Shown here: piece by piece, positions 29,643 to 38,768 of the stretch
Layout of the letters: each line of letters opens with the position of its first letter
Position numbering within the stretch: position 1 is the first letter of the stretch
Assembly (NCBI GenBank): GCA_025352665.1
Contig: JANXSM010000075.1
Coordinates: 1 to 63,082, forward strand
Direction of reading: 5' to 3'
Origin: Rhodospirillales bacterium
GTDB lineage: Bacteria; Pseudomonadota; Alphaproteobacteria; Acetobacterales; Acetobacteraceae
Length of the DNA: 63,082 nucleotides
The notes under the pieces: generated by a model
Told to the model about the DNA's origin: nothing
The model's input: only the letters and a program-made list of their open reading frames with translations
Databases searched by the model: none
Translations under genes and position numbers: made by a program

Positions 29643-30950
29643 ATGAGCGACATCACCGTCACCGACGACCGCTTGTCCGACCGCACGCGCATCGCGGGGC
29701 GGGCGGCGTTGGACGGGCACACCAAGGGCCTGCGGGCGCTGTTGCCGTTTGTCGGGCCGGCGGTGATCGCCTCAATCGCCTATGTCGACCCAGGTAATTT
29801 TGCGACCAACATCCAGGCCGGAGCCCAATACGGTTATTCGCTGCTATGGGTGGTGGTGATCGCCAACATCATTGCAATGCTGTTCCAGGCGTTGTCGGCG
29901 CGATTGGGTGTCATCACCGGTCGTAGCTTGGCGGCTCACTGCCGTGATCGGTTTCCCCGGCCCGTGGTGTGGGGCATGTGGGTGGTCAGCGAAGTGGCGG
30001 CGATGGCGACCGATCTGGCGGAGTTCCTGGGCGGCGCCATTGGGCTGTCGTTGCTGTTCGACTTGCCACTTTTGGTCTCGCTGGGTGTCACCGCGGTGGT
30101 CACCTATGGGTTGATGGTCCTGGGCGGCCGGGGCTTTCGTCGCATGGAGTTGATCATTGGCGGCTTCGTCGCGGTGATCGGCATCAGCTATTTGCTCGAA
30201 CTGTTCATCGCACCGCCGGCCTGGGGTGCCTTTGCCCGTGGCGCGCTGATCCCCTCTCTGCCGGATGGCCCGAGCATTTCGCTGTCCGTGGCAATTGTCG
30301 GCGCCACCGTCATGCCGCATGCGATTTATTTGCATTCGTGGCTGACCAGCGGTCGCATGGCGGCGCGCGATATCGCGGACCAACGCAAGATCCTGGCCTA
30401 TTCAAATCGCGAAGTGCTGATCGCGCTTGGGTTTGCCGGGTTGGTGAATATGGCAATGATCGCCATGGCGGCGGCGGCGTTTCATGCCGGTCACACCGAT
30501 GTTGCTGAAATCGAGACGGCCTATCATACCCTGATCCCTCTGCTGGGGCGCGGTGCGGCCGGTGTGTTCATGGTTTCGTTGCTGGCATCTGGCTTCTCCA
30601 GTTCCGTGGTGGGCACGATGGCAGGGCAAGTCATCATGCAGGATTTCCTGCATGTCAGCGTGCCGCTTTGGCTGCGGCGGACGGTCACGATGTTGCCGGC
30701 TTTCGGCGTGGTCGCATTGGGGGTGAACGCCACCCAAAGCCTGGTCGCAAGCCAGATCGTGCTCAGCATCGCATTGCCCGTGCCGATGATTGCGCTCGTG
30801 GTGCTGACCGGGCGAGCCGAGGTGATGGGCGAGTTCGTGAACACGGCGCGCGTGCGCGCGGCCGCCATCACCGCGACCGTCGTGGTGCTTCTGCTCAACG
30901 CGTTGTTGCTGGTTCAGACCGTCGGAGTGACCGTTCCCGGCCTTGACTGA
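29643..30950 (+). CDS. mntH: Nramp-family Mn2+/divalent metal transporter
   Basis: MntH is a proton-coupled inner-membrane importer of Mn2+. The 435-residue protein has 11 predicted membrane helices, with the TM1 metal site DPGN (residues 49-52, IAYVDPGNFATNIQAGAQ) and the TM6 site MPHA (about residue 223, VMPHAIYLHSWL). I chose ATG 29643 because the alternative ATG at 29604 abuts a palindromic operator, leaving no ribosome-binding site, whereas AAAGG precedes 29643. It is divergent from mntR and presumably repressed by it when Mn is plentiful. Confidence 0.92.
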   Translation: MSDITVTDDRLSDRTRIAGRAALDGHTKGLRALLPFVGPAVIASIAYVDPGNFATNIQAGAQYGYSLLWVVVIANIIAMLFQALSARLGVITGRSLAAHCRDRFPRPVVWGMWVVSEVAAMATDLAEFLGGAIGLSLLFDLPLLVSLGVTAVVTYGLMVLGGRGFRRMELIIGGFVAVIGISYLLELFIAPPAWGAFARGALIPSLPDGPSISLSVAIVGATVMPHAIYLHSWLTSGRMAARDIADQRKILAYSNREVLIALGFAGLVNMAMIAMAAAAFHAGHTDVAEIETAYHTLIPLLGRGAAGVFMVSLLASGFSSSVVGTMAGQVIMQDFLHVSVPLWLRRTVTMLPAFGVVALGVNATQSLVASQIVLSIALPVPMIALVVLTGRAEVMGEFVNTARVRAAAITATVVVLLLNALLLVQTVGVTVPGLD

Positions 30951-31165
30951 CTTGGTTTTTCCGGGCGACGAGATGTCGATGGCGGCGTCGCGGAGGCATA
31001 CCTCTTGCCTTAAAGCCTTGCTTTCGGCGTATCCTGCCAGAAGTCTGCGTTTGATCGTGCGACGGGCCTTGCCGCGAACCGATGTTGCAGTGCACCATAA
31101 CTGCTCAAGGACTCGCTCAGGCCCGCCCTCCGGTGGGACTAGGCTAAATTTAAAGGATTTGACCC

Positions 31166-31474
31166 GTGGCCACTGAAAAGTCGCAGAACGTCCAGGAAGT
31201 GTTCCTGAACCACTTGCGCAAGAACAAGACCGCCGTGACGGTTTTTCTCGTCAACGGCGTAAAGCTACAGGGTATCATTACGTGGTTCGACAATTTTTCG
31301 GTGCTGCTGCGCCGCGATGGGCATACCCAGCTTGTCTACAAACACGCAATCAGCACGGTCATGCCCGGCGCGCCGATCCAGCTGTTCGACGGCCCCAAGG
31401 TGGAGCCTGGTGCAACGGCACCGCTCGGCACAAATACGCTGACCATTGCCCGGCGGGAGAGCGAGATTGATTGA
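31166..31474 (+). CDS. hfq: RNA chaperone Hfq
   Basis: Hfq is a hexameric Sm-like protein that pairs small RNAs with mRNAs. The 102-residue protein starts at GTG ([19 protein letters not shown]), preceded by AAAGGA. Sm1 is [40 protein letters not shown], and Sm2 contains the conserved VYKHAIS. The C-terminal tail is longer than the minimal core. It precedes hflX with 44 bases between, the classic order. A weak promoter may lie in the 215-base gap behind mntH. Confidence 0.96.
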   Translation: MATEKSQNVQEVFLNHLRKNKTAVTVFLVNGVKLQGIITWFDNFSVLLRRDGHTQLVYKHAISTVMPGAPIQLFDGPKVEPGATAPLGTNTLTIARRESEID

Positions 31475-31518
31475 CACCGGTTCGTCCATCCGGCGAGGCC
31501 GGCCGTTCCAGGAATAGT

Positions 31519-32832
31519 ATGAAGACCGTCGCGCAAGCGGCTGCCAACGGAAAAAATCCATCTGCTGGCAGCGGCCCGGCTCTGGCTGCCGTGGTGCTGC
31601 CTTGGAACAAATCCGATCACCTGGATGGCGGTCGCGCAGCAGATGCGCGGCTGGCGGAAGCCGTCGGCCTTGCCGCCTCGATCGGCCTGGTGGTGGTTCA
31701 TACCGCCATCGTACCGTTGCGCGGGCGACGCTCGGCAACCTTCCTAGGTTCCGGCCAAGTGGAGATGCAAGGCCACGAAATCACAGCGCAACACGTGACT
31801 GTTGCGGTGGTGGATTGCCAACTGAGCCCGGTGCAACAGCGCAACCTGGAAAAGGCGTGGGGCTGCAAGGTGATCGACCGCACCGGCCTCATTCTCGATA
31901 TTTTCGGCGAGCGCGCCACCACCCGCGAGGGCGCATTGCAGGTGGAACTCGCCCATCTCGACTATCAGCGATCACGCCTGGTTCGGTCCTGGACCCATCT
32001 GGAGCGGCAGCGGGGTGGCTTTGGCTTCCTCGGTGGTCCCGGCGAGACGCAGATCGAGGCGGACCGTCGGCTGATCGGCGATCGCATCGTGCGTCTGAAG
32101 CGCGAGTTGGAGCAGGTGCGTCGCACCCGCGGGCTACATCGCGATGCCCGCAAGCGCACGCCGTTTCCCACGGTGGCGCTGGTCGGTTACACCAACGCCG
32201 GCAAGTCGACGCTGTTTAATGCCATCACCGGTGCCGAGGTGGCGGCGAAGGACCAGCTTTTCGCAACGCTGGATCCGACCATGCGCGGCCTTGCGTTGCC
32301 CTCTGGCAGGCGCGCCATCCTGTCCGATACGGTGGGTTTCATCTCGGAACTGCCGACTGAACTCGTGGCGGCCTTTCGCGCGACGTTGGAGGAGGTCTCG
32401 CAAGCCGACATAATACTGCATGTCCGCGATGCGTCCCACGTTGACACCGATGCCCAACGTGCGGATGTCGAGGCGGTGCTGCAGGGGCTGGTGATTGATG
32501 GAACCCTGGATCCCGACTGGAGGCTGCGCACGGTCGAGGTGCTCAACAAAGCCGACCTGCTCGGCGGGGTCACTCAACTCCCGCTGAAATCCGGCATGAT
32601 CGGCGTATCGGCGCTGACCGGGGAAGGGCTTGCTGCCCTGCTGGCAAGCATCGACCTGCGCATCGCAGCCGCCATGCAGGTGGAGGACTACAGCGTCCCG
32701 CCTACCGACGGTGCGCGTCTCGCCTGGTTGTATCAGCATGGAGAGGTAATCACCCGAAGCGACACGGACGACATGGTTCTCATCAAGGTGCGCATGCTCC
32801 CGGCGGACCACGCGCGATTCAGCGAAGTTTGA
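31519..32832 (+). CDS. hflX: GTPase HflX, ribosome-splitting factor
   Basis: HflX binds 50S subunits, splits stalled ribosomes under heat stress and hydrolyses GTP. The 437-residue protein has the N-terminal HflX domain (FLGSGQVEMQ, then VDCQLSPVQQRNLEKAWGCKVIDRTGLILDIFGERATTREG), the linker GGPGETQIEADRR, and the G domain: G1 GYTNAGKST near residue 222, G3 DTVGF, G4 NKAD. I choose ATG 31519, with AGGAA upstream. A TTG overlapping the hfq stop (31471) is also in frame. It is in an operon with hfq. Confidence 0.94.
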   Translation: MKTVAQAAANGKNPSAGSGPALAAVVLPWNKSDHLDGGRAADARLAEAVGLAASIGLVVVHTAIVPLRGRRSATFLGSGQVEMQGHEITAQHVTVAVVDCQLSPVQQRNLEKAWGCKVIDRTGLILDIFGERATTREGALQVELAHLDYQRSRLVRSWTHLERQRGGFGFLGGPGETQIEADRRLIGDRIVRLKRELEQVRRTRGLHRDARKRTPFPTVALVGYTNAGKSTLFNAITGAEVAAKDQLFATLDPTMRGLALPSGRRAILSDTVGFISELPTELVAAFRATLEEVSQADIILHVRDASHVDTDAQRADVEAVLQGLVIDGTLDPDWRLRTVEVLNKADLLGGVTQLPLKSGMIGVSALTGEGLAALLASIDLRIAAAMQVEDYSVPPTDGARLAWLYQHGEVITRSDTDDMVLIKVRMLPADHARFSEV

Positions 32833-32844
32833 GAAATTGTTGCA

Positions 32845-32950
32845 CTCGGGAGCTTGACCGCTTCGGGTAGGCGGAGCGATTAGGCTCTAGCCGTTGGTTA
32901 GAAAAGAAAATTGACTGCGCAGTTGCTGCAACCTCGGGCGATATTGTTTC
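32845..32950 (+). repeat. Two-hairpin repeat element, diverged copy R6 (orientation A-B')
   Basis: The A half (about 32845-32890) ends GCGATTAGGCTCTAG and retains a GTAGGCGG loop. The B half (32891-32950) still shows AACCTC.GGCGATATTG, matching the type found in R1 and R3. It is more mutated than the other five copies. It begins about 12 bases after the hflX stop. Confidence 0.6.
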
Positions 32951-33328
32951 AATTGTGTCAAATTTTTTCCTGTCTGATTGGTGAACAAAATACAACCAGA
33001 CAGTCGTGCATCTTTAGGGCGTCATTCTTCGTATTACATGTAACGCTCGCGAGGCTGAGGAGACGTCTCGATGCGCACTGAGGAGACAGGAACGACGACC
33101 GGCCATTCGGCCAGGGTGAAATGGGAGGGGAGGGCGATCATCTCTGCCAATAAGCTGTCAAACCTGGCGAACTAACCTCTAACCAAACGACCGCGGATCG
33201 GGCACTCTGCATTTACAAGTGTTGTGTTACATCCAACGGCGAGACTCAACCTACCGTCACCACTAGGCGCAGCGTTAAAAAGCGCGGCCGGCTAAAATGA
33301 TCACACCAATAGATACGAGGACATGACG
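32951..33328. other. 378-base intergenic region before the secreted repeat-protein gene
   Basis: No protein gene is supported. The stretch must hold the promoter of the repeat-protein gene. TCTTTAGGGCGT at about 33010 also occurs upstream of the response-regulator gene (about 38871), and it may be a shared promoter element, though this is only two occurrences. A short GGCCATTCGGCC hairpin lies near 33100. No known small RNA is recognised. Confidence 0.4.
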
Positions 33329-33919
33329 ATGAACTATATCAAATTTGGCGCCGCTTTGTTGATGGCGACTTCGCTTTCGGTTTCCGCGTTTGCCCAGGTC
33401 CCGGGCTGTGTGAAGCCGGGCACCGTGGCCGAAGGCGATCGCGCCGGTCAGAATGGCAAGAACGCCACGCAACTCGCCGAGGGCGATCGCGCCGGCCAGA
33501 ACGGCAAGAACACCACGCAGCTTGCTGAGGGCGACAATGCCGGCAAGACAAAGCTCGCCGAGGGTGACCGTGCTGGCCAGAATGGCAAGAATTCCACGCA
33601 GCTTGCCGAGGGCGACAATGCCGGCAAGACCAAGCTTGCTGAGGGCGATCGCACCGGCCAGAACGGCAAGAACGCCACGCAGCTCGCCGAGGGCGATAAT
33701 GCCGGCAAGACAAAGCTTGCGGAGGGTGATCGCGCCGGCCAGAACGGCAAGAACGCCACGCAGCTCGCCGAGGGTGACAACGCCGGCAAGACAAAGCTCG
33801 CGGAAGGTGACCGTGCTGGCCAGAATGGTAAGAATTCTACGCAGCTCGCCGAGGGCGATAATGCTGGCCGCGTGAACTTGGCCTCCGGCGCCCCGGCTGG
33901 CAGCGTTACCTGTAAGTAA
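33329..33919 (+). CDS. Secreted tandem-repeat protein, AEGDxAGxNGKN type
   Basis: The 196-residue protein has a signal peptide (MNYIKFGAALLMATSLSVSAFAQ). Then come six 16-residue units, AEGDRAGQNGKN(A/S/T)TQL, and five 11-residue units, AEGDNAGKTKL, mostly alternating, with an AEGD register throughout. Single cysteines near the start (VPGC) and at the end (VTCK) bracket the repeats and could form a disulfide. Alternation of Gly, Asp and Asn every few residues suggests a beta-solenoid or calcium-binding surface, which is inference. GAGG lies eight bases before the ATG at 33329; an ATG at 33323 is in frame. The gene ends in a strong terminator. I know no named family. Confidence 0.7.
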   Translation: MNYIKFGAALLMATSLSVSAFAQVPGCVKPGTVAEGDRAGQNGKNATQLAEGDRAGQNGKNTTQLAEGDNAGKTKLAEGDRAGQNGKNSTQLAEGDNAGKTKLAEGDRTGQNGKNATQLAEGDNAGKTKLAEGDRAGQNGKNATQLAEGDNAGKTKLAEGDRAGQNGKNSTQLAEGDNAGRVNLASGAPAGSVTCK

Positions 33920-33963
33920 GCGTTAACCATATCAGGGGCACCCTCGGGTGATCCTGTGACGGT

Positions 33964-34003
33964 CGGGCCGCGGCGACACGACATGTCACCGCGGCCCGTT
34001 TTT
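33964..34003 (+). terminator. Rho-independent terminator after the repeat-protein gene
   Basis: A 15-base 5' arm (33964-33978) pairs with 33984-33998, with one mismatch, around a CGACA-type loop, and five T follow. It isolates the repeat-protein gene from the protease gene downstream. Confidence 0.85.
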
Positions 34004-34049
34004 GTGCAGGCGCCGCTGTTGCGGTAGGACTGAGCCAAGGGGCGTGACA

Positions 34050-35531
34050 ATGAGGAAGGGTGTCGATTTCGGATATTGGGCGCCTAGCCGGTTGGCCGGG
34101 CCCTTATTCGCTTTCGCGTTGCTGCTAACGCCGATCCAGGGCATGGCCGCCGGTCTGCCTCCCATGCCGCTCGCTGATCTGGTCTCCTCGCTGATGCCGT
34201 CGGTGGTCAACGTCACCACCCGCAGGCTGGTGAAACCACCGAGCAGCCCGCTCAACGCGTCAAGCTCGGTAGACAATTCCGACCATAACGCTAGCGCCAC
34301 CACCTCCAGCACCACCGTGGGCTCCGGCTTCGTGGTCGACCCAGACGGCGTGATCGTCACCAACAACCACGTGGTTGAAGGTGCCTATTCGATTACCGCG
34401 ACCTTCCAGGACGGCACCGTGCTGAGTGCCGAGGTGATGGCCACCAGCAAGCTCGGCGATCTCGCCCTGCTCAAGGTCAATGCCAGCCATCGCCTGCCAC
34501 CGGTGCATTTTGGCGACAGCTCGACGGTTCACGTCGGCGACACCGTTATCACCATCGGCAACCCGCTCGGTTTCGGCGGCTCGGTCAGCGGCGGCATTGT
34601 GAGTGCTTTGAACCGCGACATCATGTTGAGCCCGTTTGACGACTTCATCCAGACCGACGCGGCGCTCAATCACGGCAATTCCGGTGGTCCGCTGTTCAAC
34701 ATGCACGGCGAGGTGGTTGGTGTAACCACGGCGCTGTACACGCCGATCGACGCGGGCGGTTCGATCGGCATCGGTTTCGCGATCCCCGCCTACTGCGCCG
34801 AGTTCGTGGTCAACCAGTTGATGAAATACGGTGTGGTTCGGGCGGGTGAGGTGGGCGTGCAGCTGCAGGACGTGTCTGCGGAGATCGCCCAGGCAGCAGC
34901 CTTGCCGCCGACCTCGCGCACGACCGGCATTCTGCCGGGCAGCGCCGGCTGGGGCGTGATCGTAACCCACGTGCATCCGGATGGGCCGTCCGCGAAAGCC
35001 GGCATCCAGGATGGCGATATCCTGCTCAAGATCGATGGTCAGCCAATTGGCGACATGCGCGCCTTTGCCCGCACCATCGCCGTTCATGAACTGAATGCGC
35101 CGGTCACCCTGTTGCTCTGGCGCGATGGAGCTCCGGTCTCCGCAACGCCGATCGTGCACGAATGGCTATCCGGCGAGACGGTGGATCGCGCGGCGTTGGA
35201 ACGCAGCCGGCCGATCCGTTCATCGACGGCCGATCTCGGCCTGCGTCTCGCACCGTTGACCGATGTCGCGCGCACCGCGCGCGAACTGCCGGCCGACCAG
35301 AGTGGCGTGCTAATCCAACAGGTCGTTGCCGGCAGCATCGCCGGCGACCGCGGCCTTGACGCAGGCGATGTCATCTTGAAGGTGATGAACACCCCGGTAA
35401 CGACCCCCGACCAGGTGCTGGCCAATCTCAAGGAAATGTGGACCGAACACCGCTCGATGGTGCTGTTGCTCGTGCGTGCCCAGAACGGGTTGCGGTGGGT
35501 GCCTCTGCCAATGCCCAAGAACGATACCTAG
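34050..35531 (+). CDS. DegP/HtrA-type periplasmic serine protease
   Basis: The 493-residue S1C protease has an N-terminal signal sequence (LAGPLFAFALLLTPIQGMAAG) and a catalytic triad: His (NNHVVEG, near 105), Asp (LGDLALLK, near 136) and Ser (HGNSGGPLF, near 211). Two PDZ domains are visible, with GVIVTHVHPDGPSAKAGIQDGDILLKIDG marking the first and GVLIQQVVAGSIAGDRGLDAGDVILKV the second. It degrades or holds misfolded periplasmic proteins. An AAGGGG lies upstream of ATG 34050. It is convergent with mazG, with repeat copy R3 between. Confidence 0.9.
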   Translation: MRKGVDFGYWAPSRLAGPLFAFALLLTPIQGMAAGLPPMPLADLVSSLMPSVVNVTTRRLVKPPSSPLNASSSVDNSDHNASATTSSTTVGSGFVVDPDGVIVTNNHVVEGAYSITATFQDGTVLSAEVMATSKLGDLALLKVNASHRLPPVHFGDSSTVHVGDTVITIGNPLGFGGSVSGGIVSALNRDIMLSPFDDFIQTDAALNHGNSGGPLFNMHGEVVGVTTALYTPIDAGGSIGIGFAIPAYCAEFVVNQLMKYGVVRAGEVGVQLQDVSAEIAQAAALPPTSRTTGILPGSAGWGVIVTHVHPDGPSAKAGIQDGDILLKIDGQPIGDMRAFARTIAVHELNAPVTLLLWRDGAPVSATPIVHEWLSGETVDRAALERSRPIRSSTADLGLRLAPLTDVARTARELPADQSGVLIQQVVAGSIAGDRGLDAGDVILKVMNTPVTTPDQVLANLKEMWTEHRSMVLLLVRAQNGLRWVPLPMPKNDT

Positions 35532-35535
35532 ACCA

Positions 35536-35671
35536 GGATGATTTCTGATAGGCAAAATCACCGCGATTTAGAGTGGGATGACGTCTGATAGGCGACGTCA
35601 TCCCACTCTAGCCTTTTGTTTCAACGAGTAATTTTATCGCATGGTTGGTTCAACCTCAGGCGATATTGCTC
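35536..35671 (+). repeat. Two-hairpin repeat element, copy R3 with an additional A-type hairpin
   Basis: The main A half (35569-35610) is a near-perfect palindrome from TAGAGTGGGATGACGT to its complement, with loop CTGATAGGCG. Ahead of it (35537-35562) is a second A-like hairpin, GGATGATTT with AAAATCACC, around the same CTGATAGGC loop. The B half (35611-35671) matches R1 in reverse. On the minus strand the B half encodes the last 11-12 residues and stop of MazG. The copy lies between the convergent protease gene and mazG. Confidence 0.88.
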
Positions 35672-36479
35672 CGCTGTCCGTCGTCACGCGCTCCTCGCGC
35701 TTTACCGCCTGCCAATGCGCTTCCATCTCGGCTAGGCTAGCCTCCGCGGGAGTTCGTCCTTCGGAGGCGAGCATGTCTTCGACGGCTGCAAACCGCCGGG
35801 CGAACTTCGCGGTCGCCTTGCGCAGGCAGGCTTCGGGGTCGAGTCCCAGCTTGCGGCCGAGATTGGCGATGACAAACAGGACATCGCCGAACTCGTCGGC
35901 CAGGCGCTCGGGGTCCGCACCCGCCAATTCCGCCCGCAACTCAGCAATTTCCTCCTCGAGCTTTTCGATCACCGCGTCCGCATCAGGCCAGTCGAACCCG
36001 ACCCGGCCGGCGCGAGCGGTAATTTTGGCGGCGCGGGTGAGGGCGGGCAGGGCCTTGGGAATTCCCGCGAGCGTGCCGACCTCGGCCCGGGCGGCGCGTT
36101 CAGCGCTTTTCTGCTCCTCCCACGCCTCCATTTGCATGCCTGCATCGCGCGCCGCTGCCGCGCCGAACACATGGGGATGGCGGCGGATCATCTTGTCGGA
36201 AATGGCCCGCGCCACGTCGGCAAAGGCGAAATGCCCGGCCTCCTCGGCCATGCGCGCGTGATAGACGACCTGAAACAGCAGGTCGCCCAGCTCATCCGGC
36301 AACGCCGCGAAATCCCGTTCGGCGATGGCCTCGGCAACCTCATAGGCTTCCTCGATCGTGTAGACTGCGATCGTGTCGAAGCTCTGGACGATGTCCCAGG
36401 GGCAACCGTCGCGCGGGTGACGCAGGGCTTCCATGATTTCCAACAGGCGTGTGAGCTGGCGGGCGGCTTCCGTCGGCAC
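35634..36479 (-). CDS. mazG: Nucleoside triphosphate pyrophosphohydrolase MazG, with a repeat-derived C-terminus
   Basis: MazG cleaves NTPs and dNTPs to the monophosphate and pyrophosphate and tempers aberrant nucleotides. The 281-residue protein has two MazG domains: LRHPRDGCPWDIVQSFDTIAVYTIEEAYEVAEAI with EELGDLLFQVVYHA-type metal motif (DELGDLLFQ), and a second with EKLEEEIAELRAEL and DEFGDVLFVIANLGRKLG. Start is GTG 36479, with AAGGAG six bases upstream. The last residues, AISPEVEPTMR, and the TAA stop come from repeat copy R3. It is divergent from serA, with 61 bases between. Confidence 0.9.
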   Translation of the reverse strand: MPTEAARQLTRLLEIMEALRHPRDGCPWDIVQSFDTIAVYTIEEAYEVAEAIAERDFAALPDELGDLLFQVVYHARMAEEAGHFAFADVARAISDKMIRRHPHVFGAAAARDAGMQMEAWEEQKSAERAARAEVGTLAGIPKALPALTRAAKITARAGRVGFDWPDADAVIEKLEEEIAELRAELAGADPERLADEFGDVLFVIANLGRKLGLDPEACLRKATAKFARRFAAVEDMLASEGRTPAEASLAEMEAHWQAVKREERVTTDSGAISPEVEPTMR

Positions 36480-36540
36480 GATTTTCTCCTTAAGCACTGC
36501 ACCACGCCATAGCGCGCGCTTTGCTGTCATACGAGGTCCA

Positions 36541-37785
36541 ATGTCCCACTCCGCCGACCGCCTGTCCCTGTCCAAGGACCGGATCAAGATCCTGTTGCTG
36601 GAGGGCGTGCACGACACGGCCGTCGCACTCTTCGAACAGGCCGGCTACGCCAGCATCACCCGCATGCCAAAGGCGCTCGAAGGCGAGGCGCTGCGTGATG
36701 CGGTTCAAGGCGTGCATGTGCTGGGTATTCGCAGCCGCACCCAGCTGACCGCGGACATCTTTGCAGCAGGGGACCGCCTCATGGCCGTCGGCTGCTTCTG
36801 CATCGGGACCAACCAGGTGGACCTGCCGGCGGCCCAGGCGCTGGGCATTCCGGTGTTCAACGCCCCATTCAGCAACACCCGCTCGGTGGCGGAGCTCGTG
36901 ATCGGTGAAATTGTCATGCTGCTGCGGGGTATTCCCGGCAAAAGTGAAGCGGCGCATCGCGGCGTGTGGGACAAGTCCAGCACGGGGAGCACCGAAGTGC
37001 GCGGCAAGACGCTGGGCATCGTCGGTTACGGCAACATCGGCAGCCAGCTCAGCGTGCTGGCCGAGGCGATGGGCATGCGGGTGATCTATCACGACACGCA
37101 GGCCAAGCTTCCGCACGGCAACGCGCAGAAGATGCCGAGCTTGGAGGCGCTGTTGATGGAGGCAGATGTCGTGAGCCTGCATGTGCCGGAGACGGTACAG
37201 ACCGAGAATATGATCGATGTAACCGCGCTGGCGCATATGAAACCTGGGGCGGTGTTGATCAACAACGCCCGCGGAACGGTGGTCGATATCGACGCCTTGG
37301 CCGAGGCTATCCGCGGCAATCGTTTGCTGGGCGCCGCCATCGACGTGTTCCCCTATGAACCGGGTTCGAACAACGAGCGTTTTGTGACGCCACTGCAGAA
37401 CCTGCCCAATGTCATTCTCACCCCTCACGTCGGGGGTTCCACCGCCGAGGCGCAGGCGCGTATCGGCGAGGAAGTGGCGCGTAAGCTGATTGAATACTCC
37501 GACACCGGCACCACTGTGGGTGCAGTGAACTTTCCCGAGGTGCAGCTTCCCAAGCATCCTTCCGGCACCCGCTACATGCACGTGCATCGCAACGTTCCCG
37601 GCATACTGTTCCGGGTGAACGACGTGTTTGGCAGGCGCGGCCAGAACATCGCTGCCGAGTATCTGCAGACGGCCGGCGACATCGGCTATGTCGTGGTGGA
37701 CGCAGACGGACCGGCGGAGGACGAGAGCGTGCTGGAGGATCTTCGCCAGATCGAAGGGACGATCCGGGCGCGGCTGCTGTACTAA
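36541..37785 (+). CDS. serA: D-3-phosphoglycerate dehydrogenase
   Basis: SerA oxidises 3-phosphoglycerate to 3-phosphohydroxypyruvate, the first step of serine biosynthesis. The 414-residue protein is the E. coli-like form with a single C-terminal ACT domain: KILLLEGVHDTAVALFEQAGY at the start, the NAD fold LGIVGYGNIGSQLSVLAEAMGM, catalytic Arg in INNARGTVVD, Glu in AIDVFPYEP and His in TPHVGGST, then an ACT domain (VPGILFRVNDVFGRRGQNIAAEYLQT). Serine feedback is likely. ATG 36541 is where homology begins. Confidence 0.94.
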   Translation: MSHSADRLSLSKDRIKILLLEGVHDTAVALFEQAGYASITRMPKALEGEALRDAVQGVHVLGIRSRTQLTADIFAAGDRLMAVGCFCIGTNQVDLPAAQALGIPVFNAPFSNTRSVAELVIGEIVMLLRGIPGKSEAAHRGVWDKSSTGSTEVRGKTLGIVGYGNIGSQLSVLAEAMGMRVIYHDTQAKLPHGNAQKMPSLEALLMEADVVSLHVPETVQTENMIDVTALAHMKPGAVLINNARGTVVDIDALAEAIRGNRLLGAAIDVFPYEPGSNNERFVTPLQNLPNVILTPHVGGSTAEAQARIGEEVARKLIEYSDTGTTVGAVNFPEVQLPKHPSGTRYMHVHRNVPGILFRVNDVFGRRGQNIAAEYLQTAGDIGYVVVDADGPAEDESVLEDLRQIEGTIRARLLY

Positions 37786-38150
37786 GCGATCTGCGTTCGT
37801 GTGGGTCATGGCGTCGGATTTTACCCGGCGTTAAGTCTTTGACTCCAGTCTGCACGGATCGCCCGGGGTGACTTCTTGCCGGGGGCTGGGGGACATCGGT
37901 CCTCCTCTGGCCTTTCTGTGTTACGGATCTGTCTGCGGCAACGCGCCGAGCCAGTCGGGAACGAGGTTTTTTCGTGAAGTTCCGCACCGCATTGCCGAGG
38001 AAGTCCGCACGACGGACACGCCTGCTCCGAACGGCCGGCACCGAACATCGCATCCATATCCGACCGGATGCATGCCTGAGCGCTGCTTTGCACTAACTGG
38101 AGCCGCCCAATCATCCCTACGCTTAGGTGCCACGCACGGGGGACGCGACC
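37786..38150. other. 365-base intergenic region
   Basis: No gene or known RNA is recognised. On the minus strand a 21-codon ORF (37831-37896, MSPSPRQEV...) has AGGAGG four bases before its ATG; it could be a small protein but may be chance. There is no convincing rho-independent terminator for serA. Confidence 0.35.
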
Positions 38151-38768
38151 ATGACTGATGCCAGGATTTTCGCCCCAAGCGCCTCGCGCAACCGCGAGCC
38201 CATCCTTGAGGTGTTGCGCGACCATTTGCCGGCCCATGGCGTGGTGCTGGAAGTGGCGAGCGGCACCGGAGAGCATGTGGTGCATTTCGCCGCAGGCCTG
38301 CCGGGCCTCATATTTCAGCCAAGTGACATCGACACCGATCGACGCCATAGCGTGGACGCGTGGGCGAGGGCGGAGGGACTCGAAAATATCCGCCGAGCTA
38401 TTGGGCTGGACGCCACTCAACCCTGGTCGTCGATCGAACTGGGCGGCCCGTTCGACGCGGTAATTTGTATAAACATGGTGCATATCGCGCCGTGGGGTGC
38501 TTCACAGGGATTGATCGAGGGGGCTTCACGGGTGCTCGAACCCGACGGATCCCTGATCCTCTATGGTCCATATCGGCGAGATGGCGAACATACTTCGCCT
38601 AGCAACGAAATGTTCGACGCGGATTTGCGCGCATGCAACGAGACGTGGGGCATTCGTGACCTCGAAACCGTGACAGAAGCCGCAACGGGGGCAGGTTTTG
38701 CCGAACCTCACGTGATCGGCATGCCGGCCAATAATCTCTGTCTGGTGTTTCGCAAGCGGTCGGGTTGA
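38151..38768 (+). CDS. DUF938 family class I SAM-dependent methyltransferase
   Basis: The 205-residue protein has the DUF938 opening FAPSASRNREPILEVLRDHLP, the SAM-binding loop VLEVASGTGEHVVHFA, and the late LYGPYRRDGEHTSPSNEMFDADLRA segment. The fold is a methyltransferase; the substrate is unknown in this family. GGGGGA precedes the ATG at 38151. It stands alone between serA and a response regulator. Confidence 0.85.
   Translation: MTDARIFAPSASRNREPILEVLRDHLPAHGVVLEVASGTGEHVVHFAAGLPGLIFQPSDIDTDRRHSVDAWARAEGLENIRRAIGLDATQPWSSIELGGPFDAVICINMVHIAPWGASQGLIEGASRVLEPDGSLILYGPYRRDGEHTSPSNEMFDADLRACNETWGIRDLETVTEAATGAGFAEPHVIGMPANNLCLVFRKRSG

Noticed and set aside
33430-33880. Regularly spaced DNA repeats resembling a CRISPR array
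   Set aside because: The repeats keep one reading frame, encode AEGD units, have no unique spacers and are preceded by a signal peptide; no cas gene is present.
37786-38150. 6S RNA gene behind serA
   Set aside because: serA is near ssrS in enterobacteria, but I could not trace the long stem and central bubble, nor is the usual neighbour gene present.
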